Under the pieces are notes generated by a model that ran no database searches, was not told the origin of the DNA, and saw nothing but the letters and a program-made list of their open reading frames with translations. A DNA stretch of 64,000 nt from Lineus longissimus. Its lineage: Eukaryota; Nemertea; Pilidiophora; Heteronemertea; Lineidae. Below are positions 43,601 through 53,799 of the stretch, one piece after another. Numbering within the stretch: position 1 is the first letter of the stretch; each line of letters opens with the position of its first letter. Where the stretch lies: assembly GCF_910592395.1 (NCBI RefSeq), contig NC_088311.1:23964646-24028645 (forward strand). The letters are read 5' to 3'. Both the position numbers and the translations under genes were made by a program.

Positions 43601-46600
43601 CCGCTGCCCCATTATGATGTGTATCAATTAAGATCTACAAAATACATGTACCTACCAATACATTCCAATTGTCGCCAGCAATACCAGTGCCAAAATGAGA
43701 ATAATAACTCCATAAACCCAGGCGGGAAACACATATGACAATGGAGGTTTCGTTTCCAGTGTGACTCCTGTTAAATGCTGGCAATCAGAACCATCTCGGC
43801 ACACAGCCGTAAGGCTGATGTTGTAAAAGGTACTGTCCTTAAGCGCTGGCACGGTATACTTCTGCGGTACACGTGGGGCAGGGATCTTCTCAATTTTGTT
43901 AAAACCTACGAAAGAAGACGTTGGGCATTTTACCATATTTCAATGCCTGAAATTTCACATGTGAATGGGCCTTTTGTCTCTGAAATACGATTCATTTTTG
44001 GCAGTAAAATGTATTGAAAACACGACGTTACAAGAATATCCATGTATGATTCTTATAAGATGAGAAGAAGTGTCATTAGTTATACTTTGTCCCCATCCGT
44101 CAGAATAATATCTTGATTAGGCCTACCTCCTTGTTTGATCTTCCCCTCAGTCGTCACCTCCTGGACAGTTACAATTATATTCACAATCTGTCTGTGCCTA
44201 GGTTTACATTGCTGTGGCGGGAGGACCACCTTCAGGCTGTTCTGGTCTTGGTGGGTTGATTTGAAGAGTAGTGCTTGAATGATAGGTTTCTCTGAAAATC
44301 AGAAGAAGAGAGTTCGATTGTAATTTTTTCTTTGGTCGAGAAAATGAATCTGGGGACATCGTTTTTCAATAGAAGGAACATCACATAAAAGATAAGCCCT
44401 TCTTAGTTAAATCCAGATATGGTTCTTTTGAGATTTTAAGTGAAGATCTTATAAGGTTTCTTATACATGAACATGTACATTCTTTACAAGATTCTTGTAC
44501 GATTCTTACAAGAATACAACGTATATCGTTACTAATGTACATGTACATGTACACGAAACTGAAGAGTCTTCACTAAGAGTCTTCTAAGAGTCTTTTCTTG
44601 ATGTTTGACCTGGATATTAATCGTACTTTATTTAAAACTTTCTTACTTACCCCCGTCCATTTTATAGAGACATTTAAGAAATTGTTTGGACATGCCAGCA
44701 CTCTGCCCTCTTTTCTCCGCGGCAACTGCAAACTGGTAGTTCTTCAAACCCGACCTGCCGTGCTCAATGACCACCTCTGCTCTGTTTTGGGTTCCGTCGA
44801 GAACAAACCAACTCAAACCACCCTGAAAATATATGGTCATTGGAGTTATGCCACGTGGTATTTAGAATATCATTAGGTTCCTCCGGGGTCTTTGGTTGAC
44901 CCGCCTTAAAATCGTTATGTAATTTACTGATGCTTTTTCCAAATAACTGCGCATCGACATAAACCCGAGTGTTTGCCGTATGGAGAAAGACTTACCGAGC
45001 GAAAAAATCCCGATTCTTGAAAGATTCTTTGTTTAACGTCTTATGATTAAGAATCTTACAGTAATCTTGTTAATATTGTAAATATTGTACATGTACATGT
45101 ACATGTACAAGACACTGAAATAAGATCTTATTAAGCTATAAATCTGATGAGAATCGTATCGAAATTTTGCATAACCTTACCTGAGCGACATCTTGTAGCA
45201 TGCGTCTATAGTAAAGTACAAAGGCATCTGGTGTCTCCCCATCATAACTCCATTCGAATAGCGTCACAGCTTTCTTGTCTGTTTCATTCTGAATCTCGCC
45301 AGCGAGATGTTCTGGGACATTGGACCCTACGGTAGAAACAGGAACTTGCATGCCTACAGCTTGGGTTAACGTGACAAACGCTATTGGTGAGTAGAACCAA
45401 ATATAAATCTAATGCAAGCGCTATTCAAAAGCTAAATAAAACAAATCATATACTTGATATTCTCAGCGTTTTTTTCTGCAAAGGGATGAACCATTTTCAC
45501 TTCATACGACCACAAGTGATATTTAGTTTGCCGTAAACGAGGACTATCAGTGTGATATCCAAGCAAAATGTGGTGATAACGTTAAAAACCCAACTCGTCC
45601 AGGGCCACTAACGATGCATCGATGCATACATGCTTAATTTTAAAAATCCTACCTGCATGATACTCAGGAATGCTCATCACACTTGTTGGAACGCGTGGTC
45701 CGAACCCAATGGCCGTTGATCCAGTGATCTCAACAGAGAAATCGCTCGTCAACGGTGCATTATCCAGCTCACATTTCCTATCTTCGTTGAATGAACAAAC
45801 TCTAATGTACGTTTGATTTGTATTGTCATCCCTGAATGTTGCGCGCATGCCCGTGATGTTACCCTGGGTGTATCTTTCGGGTATATCCTAGAACGACAAA
45901 CCATTTGATTTAGCAACTGATTATTTTTGCACATTTCAGTTAAAAGTCAACAACTGTATGCGGCCGATTCTCACTCATTCACCCCCTCAAACATTCAAAA
46001 TCCCGCTAAATCCGACTTTACACTACAGCTTCAAACGTTAATAACAAATGAAACAGCAGCAACCTCTCATGCGAGCCGACAACAATGCCGATGTTCTTTT
46101 TCAAGGTCATATGGTTGTGATTAAAACACGAACACAGCCAGGCGACAAATAGGCAAGAGTAGTTCTCACGAAGTCGCCGATAGACACGGAATCTCTACTA
46201 TCTCGCTGTATATTGGTACATTCATGCTGCCGTTTCATAAAAGAAATAGGAAGGGAAAGAGAAGGATAAGACAATAAAGAGAAAAGGAAAACTAAGAGAA
46301 GAGAAGAGAAGAAAAATCTTACTTTGTAATAAAGAGTTAGTGTGCGGCAATCGCCAGGACAGCGATGGTATTGAAATGAACTGGGCCGTGTCTCTGGGTT
46401 GCGAGCTGGGGCTGGTAAAGGCAAGGAGTTAGATGTATGCGAATGTTTAATAACAGAGCGATACAACACGTATAAACATATTGTCCTTTTTAAGAAGAGT
46501 AGCTTTTAACACTACATCTGAAATTTTGAAATTACCAAAACTACTTAAAGTAACCAGCCTAAACTCTAAGCTTTATTGAAGAATGGGGTGACGGTTTTCA

Positions 46601-48601
46601 GATCTCTCACCAATTCATGAAAGTAAGCAATACTCAGGTGCATCAGTTACATCAGGAAGTACCAAGGCATGGCACAATGGAGAGTTTGTCCCACCTTGGT
46701 ACTGCCTGATGTAACTGCCTATGCACCTGTTAAGTATTGCTTTAATACTTGAATGAATTTTTGATATATTTAAAAGAAAGATCACAGTGAATAAACGTGT
46801 ACCACATTGATAATTCTTCGCATACTTACCATCAGGAAGAGTTTTTTTATATTCAGTAACGATTTTACTCCAATATGTTCCCACTGCTGGTCGCATTTTC
46901 ACACTAGTCGAATAGTTTGTATAAGGTATAAGATCATTAAATACAACAGAATGACGACCGGTTTTACTATGTGTAGCTCCAAGAATCTGAAAAGAAGTAG
47001 TGGAACAAATTAATAGAGAGGAAGGGCACCATTTAGGATTTCTATTTCGATTTCAACTTGGAGGCATCCATAGCACAACGGGAGTGAAGAAAATGATGAT
47101 CACCCATGGTGCGACACTTAATTGGCAGGTATTTCTATGATGAGAAGCGGCATATCAGACAAAAATCGGGACGGATATCATGAATCTTTGCATGGTAGAG
47201 TGGTTCCTCAGAGGATCGAGCCAGCGTTTATTCCAGGTCGAAGATTTTGAAAATCTTGTGGACAGTTGATTGCAGGATAACGTTTCCCACTTTCTGACCA
47301 TTTTTTTCCAATTTTGAAAGGACTCATTTAAGATTTTTATGATAAGATCTAATTCAAATTCAAATGCACAAAATTTCCATTCATCACACGATTCTTGCAA
47401 GATTTTAACTGAGAATCGTACGAGGACTTTACAAGGATCTTTGACCTGTGATAGATTGTAGATATCATATACAATTGAAAACAAACCTTGCTTCGTACCT
47501 TTATTTTCTTGTCAAACTTGGATTCCATGGTGATATGAAAGGTAAGGGATACAAGTGCTAAACTATCGGGTTCTTTGAAGATGACTTTCATGGACCGACT
47601 ATCAGTGCGAATCACTTTGAGCTTATCTACCGGGTTAGGCACAACTGAAAACAAGGCAGGCAACACTTAATTAAGCAAGCAGGTCGAAAGTAAAACGATC
47701 AGATTCTTGGTTAAGATCTTATTTGAATTTTGGATCTTATTCATGTTTACATGTGCTACCTTCACAAGATTCTTGTAAGATTCTTCGTGAGGATATTTTC
47801 TAAGAATCTTGTGCATTCACGTAAGAGTCTTCAGGATTTTTGAGCTGGACAGGGACTGATGTGAATGATGGAAATACTAGTACTTACTTAAACTTTGATC
47901 GGTACAATTTACTTCGAATATCTCGGACGTGTTTGAAGCCGATATGTTGAAGGTCACCATGTGTCTAATGGAAATATGTGTTGGCAATGTGCAGGTACAG
48001 TTGGTTCTGTTTCGACAGGACACCCATTTACTGGAATGAGAGGATGCTACCAGAAATCAATAAAGAGTCATTTTTAGGACACATACTTCGAGATATCCTT
48101 ACTAAATTCGAGAAAAGTTTGTGTGTTTGTTTGTTTGTTTGTTTGTTTGTGCGCTCATATCTCCCATACCGAATGGCTGAGCGACCCCAGATTTTGCATG
48201 TAGCATTTAACGGGTCCCGAAAGTGTCCTTACGAAGCCCGATTTTTGAATTTCCAACTAACATCAGATATAACGCCGTTTATTGGTTTTATCTAACGTTA
48301 TTCAGCTTGTTGTTAAAAGAATGTAAATCAATACTGTTATACAGTCTTTGCAAATGAGGCTTGGTGACAATGCAAAATCACACATTGTTCAACTATAGCA
48401 TGTTTAGGGCTTATTTTAGAAAAGGAGATACCAAGTGAATTTGAGGTCCTCTGTGCTTTTACTAGTTCAACCCTTACCCTTTTTTGCCTATTCTGTATTT
48501 GACCTCCCACTCTACACCCGTCTCATTACCCTCACACCATCTACAAAAAGCTGTGTCCCAATTCGGTAGCACACAATCCGGGTATTCAACTCGCTGCAGT
48601 T
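40627..48601 (-). CDS. gp130/Domeless-type class I cytokine receptor, paralogue A (5' exons not found)
   Basis: Thirteen exons seen: 48601-48478, 48030-47888, 47644-47499, 46986-46830, 46411-46323, 45887-45653, 45353-45181, 44822-44651, 44291-44127, 43905-43656, 43208-43142, 42691-42545, 41151-40627. The first two form the four-Cys half of a cytokine-receptor module (DCVLPNWDTAFCRWC, then WVSCRNRTNCTC). Next come the second half, ending in a weak WSxWS-like YWSKIVTEY, and FN3-type modules. The TM helix (VYGVIILILALVLLATIGMYW) is followed by basic FYRRTTSKKKR. The tail has YYAIM and DDYVKL, plausible docking sites. Such receptors signal through JAK/STAT. Signal peptide and Ig-like exons, present in paralogue B, were not found between 48602 and 53799. 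Intron 43141/43136 has a GC donor. The frame stops at TAA 40629-40627, but continues beyond it. Confidence 0.85.
41398..42091. mobile_element. TA-flanked MITE in the last intron of receptor-A
   Basis: The left end CAGTCGAACCCCGGTCGGC and the right end, inverted as CAGTGGATCCCCGGTAACAC, are terminal repeats. TA stands on both sides (41396-41397 and 42092-42093), as for Tc1/mariner-pogo elements. The CGACCACCCCGGTAACGCGA motif is repeated near both ends. A core at about 41755-41930 is shared with 62643-62829. No transposase frame. Confidence 0.75.
43362..43612 (-). mobile_element. tRNA-derived SINE in a receptor-A intron
   Basis: On the minus strand it starts with GGTAGCGCAGTGGTAGAGAG (A-box-like) and GTGGATTCGACACCC (B-box-like), followed by a conserved-looking body with AAGCGCTTTCAGCG and TTGCGCTATATAAAAG and an (ATT)n-type tail. 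The tRNA-like part cannot form a normal cloverleaf with a mature acceptor, so it is a SINE and not a tRNA gene. Confidence 0.75.
44400..44600. repeat. AAGATTCTTGTAAGATTCTT-type dispersed motif and TGTACA runs
   Basis: One of several intronic clusters of near-palindromic CAAGATTCTTGTACGATTCT-type sequence next to ATGTACATGTACATGTAC. Others lie near 41325-41365, 45010-45115, 47390-47450, 47700-47830 and 52340-52400. They are almost confined to receptor-A and its 5' side. Confidence 0.5.
46625..46742. repeat. Hairpin MITE in a receptor-A intron
   Basis: AAGCAATACTCAGGTGCATC at the left is mirrored by the right end AGTATTGCTT with ATGCACCTG, and GTTACATCAGGAAGTACCAA by TTGGTACTGCCTGATGTAAC. The 118-bp segment folds into one long hairpin. 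It has no coding content. Confidence 0.75.
48119..48152 (+). repeat. (GTTT)n microsatellite
   Basis: Several GTTT units in a row inside a receptor-A intron, followed by a GC-richer stretch (CTGAGCGACCCCAGATTTTG) that looks like part of an interspersed repeat. Confidence 0.8.
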
Positions 48602-50070
48602 CTGAAAAAAAACATCATTAAAGCTAAAGTTCCTACGATCCATGCAGCTGCATGTATACATGAAACTTTACAATGTTCTTTGAACTCTTTTTTTCCCGAT
48701 GTTCTTTAATCTCAAAGCCGTTGACGGTCACGAACACGAGCCATGCCATAATCCGTCAGAATAGAATGGGGGGGGGGGGGCACTTTCCAGGGGGACATTT
48801 TCTACTTCTACACTGGCATGGCCTTGGTAGAAAATACCGTTAAGTACGAAAGCCAACAAGGCGCCTTCGAAACGATAAGATTGTGTGTTTTGATCTTCAG
48901 ATGCACATGCACGAGCGACATTATTTTGCATTCAAATCACAATGAAATATGAAGAAACTGTAGCGACTGTCTGACTTTGTACATTTGGTTGCAATTGGTA
49001 AAAAGTTGACAACTTCGCCAAATGGCGACCTTCACATGTACACAGTGGTGGAGGATTGTCTCATGGTGTTTGAGGGGTATACTGGGAAAAGGAATCCTTG
49101 GCCTTACGCCCCTCAAAATGAACTAGTCTTTTGTATGTTTCTTTTATATCGTCATTCCCTTGCGACCCGATACATTTACCCACCGTCTTGCTTAGACCTA
49201 CCTGGAGCTGACGTGGTTGAGCGGTTTTTTTTAGATTCTTCCACTGTGATGACAGCTTTGGGACATAGCAAGCACAAGACAAAACTGGTCAGCATGGGGT
49301 GAGTGGCGAGGAAGAGTGGGTAATATTTGTGCGTGCGACGACGTTCTTTCATGGCTAAAAATAAAAATAACACTCCTACATGTCCCATGGTGGTGTGTGT
49401 TTGCGGAATAGATCGTTTGTCGAGTCAAAACTAATTTCAATAACTGAGAAAAATGTAATCCTCGAACGCGCTAGTGCACAGAATGTCATCGGAGGATGCA
49501 TTGCATCGTGTTTTTTGCACTAAATAAAAAAGATGCATAGGCCAATTCACAGTGCTCTGACTTGAGCTCTAAGTGATTAATTCCTACATAAGTCGTGTAA
49601 TTCATGGATGTTAGGGAGGACACATACTCACTGTCATCCATTTACTCCTTATGCCAAGTCCTATCTTCCTGGTTTTTTTTCAGTAAAAGCCTTTGCTAAA
49701 ACATCGAGTTGATACAGATCACAAGTACAGTTTCCGTTGTTGTGTTTTAAATTGGCGCGGGATGATAAGCTCTGCACAATTCTACCAGACAGACACATGG
49801 CCTATATGCGAAGTCAGTAGGATTCAAAACGTGATATTCAAGTTAGAAATCCCAAGTGTTAGAAACCGTTATAGGTCCCAGTTCTGGGACAGGACATATG
49901 TGCACACGGCATAATGATACAAAATGTCAACAGTTTTATGGTGAATAAATAAAGTAATGGTCCTGAAGATACATTCATCAAATTCTGCAAGATAACCCAA
50001 AAGGCATGTCATTTTACGTTATCAGCAGGTCAAATATGACGACTGTAGAATTTGGGATGAAAAAAGGCAG

Positions 50071-50240
50071 CACGGTTGCCTAGTGGTCAGAGTGCCTGAC
50101 CGAACGGTTGCGGGTTCGAATCTCTTCCGAGGCATTTAGTTGCTTCCTGTTAGATTTCGAAAGTTAGTGAGCGCTTAGTAGCTGCTCCTTAGTATCGCAG
50201 ACGATTCTGAAGATTCTGTGATGACGAGGTGCTTCAAGCA
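50071..50240 (+). mobile_element. tRNA-derived SINE relic
   Basis: GTTGCCTAGTGGTCAGAGTG (A-box-like) and TTGCGGGTTCGAATCTC (B-box) are spaced as in a tRNA promoter, followed by a body with GTGCTTCAAGCAAGGACC. It lacks a tRNA acceptor stem, so it is a SINE. Confidence 0.6.
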
Positions 50241-50282
50241 AGGACCTTTAAACAATGGAAACGATTAAATAAGCTGCTGAAT

Positions 50283-50412
50283 TGTTGCCAAGTGGCCATG
50301 TCACTGGCAGCAAGTTAGATTGCCTAGAATCTCATGTCGACTGTAGGGTTCGAACCACGGACATCACAACTGCTAACTGAGAGTCCGAGCCACCAGTACC
50401 ACAGCGGCTCCT
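50283..50412 (-). mobile_element. tRNA-derived SINE relic, opposite strand
   Basis: Minus-strand GGTACTGGTGGCTCGGACTC and GTGGTTCGAACCCTACAG give A- and B-box-like blocks. It lies close to, and inverted relative to, the SINE at 50071-50240. Confidence 0.5.
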
Positions 50413-53400
50413 GCTAATGACTGGTCTATTGGTAGTTGCTGCTTATCCATCAGCTGGAAAATACAGTTCATGGCCGGGGTCCAATCAACTGACAGTTTGA
50501 ATTGATTAACCTGAACATAATAGCAACAGCAGTGATTCATCAGCAGCTGTAGATTTTGGTGCAAGGTCATTGAAGTTGTTGTCCTTCCCCGAGTAATCAG
50601 GGGACGACCCATAATCAAGGATACTCTTCTTGGACAGTTATACGGAATCTAAATTGATCAATTTGTATCAGAGAATAATTCCTTAATGAAATGTAAGTGC
50701 TTCTTTTAGAAACTAGCAAAGAAAAGCTGTCTGATTTGATCCAAATAAAGTGAAAAGAGTCTGCTTGAAGTTCCTAAATCACCTCCACAGATTGTCTCAA
50801 CTGTAACGATGCGTCATAATAAGCGTATTTCATGGAAATTTGACGCTATATAAGTAATCAAAAGGTTGGTTAATTGTATACTTAGGTGTCTGCCACAAGG
50901 TGGATCGGCTTTAGAAATGCGGGAAATCGAGGCCACCCTATTAGCTCACAATTAAAATATCAACACCTGGGATAATCGCATCTTGAATATTGTTTATCTA
51001 TATGGTTTCGTTAGTTCGATTTTTGTTGGATTACCTGAACACGTTTATTATTTTTTAATTTAATTGTTTTTTGTTTATCATGCTTCGGACAAAGTTATAA
51101 ATCTATAACTTTGCAGTTTGCACCAAATATCGTGGGGTCAACGCCAAGTGTTAACTCTAAAATCATGGTTTTGAGAAAAATGAGTTTGAACATTTAAGCT
51201 ATTCTTTCCAACATAATTTTAATGGATTTCAAATCCACAAATACGTTTTTTATTGAAATAGTCAGTTAGTTATTTGTCAAGAATTATGATAAACACCTTT
51301 CCAAATTGTAAATTGCTAAGGTCAGATTATTTTTTGCATCACTAGGCCCAATATTGGGTGGGCCACAAAAAATGAGTATACATATATGTACTGCCAAAGA
51401 CAGAATAATAGAATTGGTACAAGGTCTTCACCGGACACATATCATATGGATCTTTTCCACAATCACTGAATATTCGAGACCTACACACCTTTCCAGAAAT
51501 AGGGCGCCGAAATAGTGATGTCATAAGGGGAAACTAGGCCTTATGGTGGAGGGACAAAGGAGATAGTCATGGTTGACCAACACACTTGAATGCCTTTAAT
51601 GACGGACAAGGGGGAAAAGTTAGTTCCAATGCAAGCCACCAATTTCGGGAAGCAGCTTTTCGGCAAATTTACCTAAAAACATCATGACAGCGGGCTATCC
51701 ATCCATACCTTACTCATATTTATGAGTGGAAAGAAATTAAGAAATGAAATTTTAGCAATAATACTTACTTGCAGAGTGATCGGTTATGATGTCACAGAGA
51801 CCATGTGGACAGAATAGATGTCGTGTCGTAGTCCTATCTCTTACCACAGTGGTCTTGCCTCACTCCATGGTTAGGATTTGGCTTGAAATGCCCATCTGGT
51901 TCCTAAACTAAACATATATATCGGCTCTTAACTATCACTTCATTGTTTACGACATCATTACAGTCGAAACGATTTTTGTCACCTTTGTAGTGGAACATTT
52001 CTGTGCGTTGGGGTGCTGGAAGTTCTTAACTGAGAGCTTTAAGGTGGCTTGGAAAGGACATCATCGCAGATTTATTTTCCTTGGAATTCCGAGCTGAATA
52101 TCGTTTGTGCATTTCGTATATCCTAATCCTTCCAATAGGTGGTATAACATGGCTGTGCCTTTATACAGATTGTAGAGTAGAGTATGAGATTTCAGAACAG
52201 AAATCCATTTACTATTTTAGATTTTGTGTACCTCCTTTCATGACGGAGCACTATTTTCCAGGTCGAAAATTCCGATATGATTGTTATTTCACATTCCTAG
52301 CTAAGATCTTTATTCAGTTTCACGTATTATCCCCGTTATATTCTTGCTACGAATCTTACAAGAATCTGACAAAATCCTAGCTAAGAATCGGATAAGCTTC
52401 TGATCAAATATTCTCATGAGATTTTTACCTTGGAGGCAAACGTGTAGAAGAGCTAGTATCGCTAATCAACACTTAGGTTATCACGATATAGCTAATCAAC
52501 ACTTAGGTTATCGGAGTGTTTAAAGGTACAGCATTGCTTTTACCACAGCGATGTTCTTCTACTTTAGTGTTTGAGGGGTAATATATAGTGTCAAAATGAG
52601 TTTGTGGCCGCACACATCCCTTCAGGTATAAATCGTGCTAATCGTGCACTAAAGGGTCTTTCGAATATTCCACAAAATAACATTTGAAACTGGCAGTGAA
52701 ACTGCCGCATGCAACCACTTCTTGTTACTTCCAACAACAGGCCTAGCTGTGCACAGTGCTTGCTTTCGACATTGCTGTGGTGCAGGTGAAACGATTCCGG
52801 AGTGTTTAAGTGCAATGAATGCAATGTCATTCAATTTGTCACAAATCGGTCTTCTGAAGACAAAATCGCAACCAGAAAGCAGAGATAGGTATGAAGAAAA
52901 AAACCTGTGCTTATGCCAATACAATGTAGTATATTATCAGGGGAAAGTAGTTGACAAACAAGGGATGGTCTCACATAAATAACCATTCCTTGATTAGACA
53001 TCATGTCAATATCATCGATAATATTAATATTGATATTATTATAAAATACAATCCGATGTATTTGCCATCTCATTGACATTGTCCGACTTATCATTAATTG
53101 TTTGAAGAAATGGGGTCAAAACTACATTGTATGTACATTCTAGGAAGCTTTTATACTTTTTACTTCACCTTTGGGTCAGATCGGTGGGCAAGAACGAGCA
53201 AGCGTAAAGCTGATTATCTCTGAGTGCAAAGAAGTGACGGAGTGTTGGTCACTTCTCCTCTTGGAAGGTTTACATACAGTTGAACCTCAATGACACCCTT
53301 TGGTCCGACAGATGTTTTCCCTAAATGTCCTCGTCACAGAGAGGTCAAACTTATTCTACACAATGTAGTGTATGTTTTGTATCTAAAAACTTTTATCAAA

Positions 53401-53799
53401 TCATCTTTTCGTCGTCATAATCAGTCCAATAGTTTGATCGAGTTGATGACTGAGGGAGGTCAATTGCTCAGAGGTTACAGCGCCGTACTCATAATCACGT
53501 GAGCTCGACTCTCTGTCTTCATCTCCGACTCAGTGTACTTGAGCAAGGCGAAACGGCTTTCTCTTCACACATAAGTATAAATGGGTATCAGGCTTTCTTG
53601 AGAAATTTACTTGCGATGGACCAGCATCCTGTCATGGAGGAGTGATACTTTTAGTCACAATGCAACTTAATTCAGGATAAGGCGTTTGGCGGCAGATCAT
53701 TATCGGTTACGAGTAACTGTCTCACCAAACATCGGCCGCAAAAAACCTAGCTCCAGCATCGCGGTGTTTTGTTCGACAACAAATACCTCAAGTTCGGCA

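Larger units (their letters stand above)
48602..53799. other. Receptor-A 5' side / spacer to GPCR-B, with SINE relics
   Basis: The signal-peptide and Ig exons of receptor-A should lie here on the minus strand, but I could not identify them. Visible are tRNA-SINE-like segments near 50071-50240 (+) and 50283-50412 (-), a run of G at about 48768-48780, an interspersed AAGAATC-type cluster near 52340-52400, a short direct duplication GCTAATCAACACTTAGGTTA near 52458-52512, and a CAGTTGAACCTCA end near 53277. No convincing gene was seen. Confidence 0.45.

Noticed and set aside
43560-43612. Possible tRNA gene on the minus strand
   Set aside because: A- and B-box-like blocks are present, but there is no proper acceptor stem, and a SINE body with an ATT tail follows directly.
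48985-49302. 105-codon plus-strand ORF and overlapping minus-strand ORFs
   Set aside because: No recognisable domain, no splice signals in register, and competing open frames on both strands. Likely chance.
50071-50145. Possible tRNA gene on the plus strand
   Set aside because: B box GGGTTCGAATC is good, but the arms do not pair as a cloverleaf and SINE body sequence follows.
52081-52380. 99-codon plus-strand ORF
   Set aside because: AT-rich, no family resemblance, and it includes the dispersed AAGAATC-type repeat at its end.
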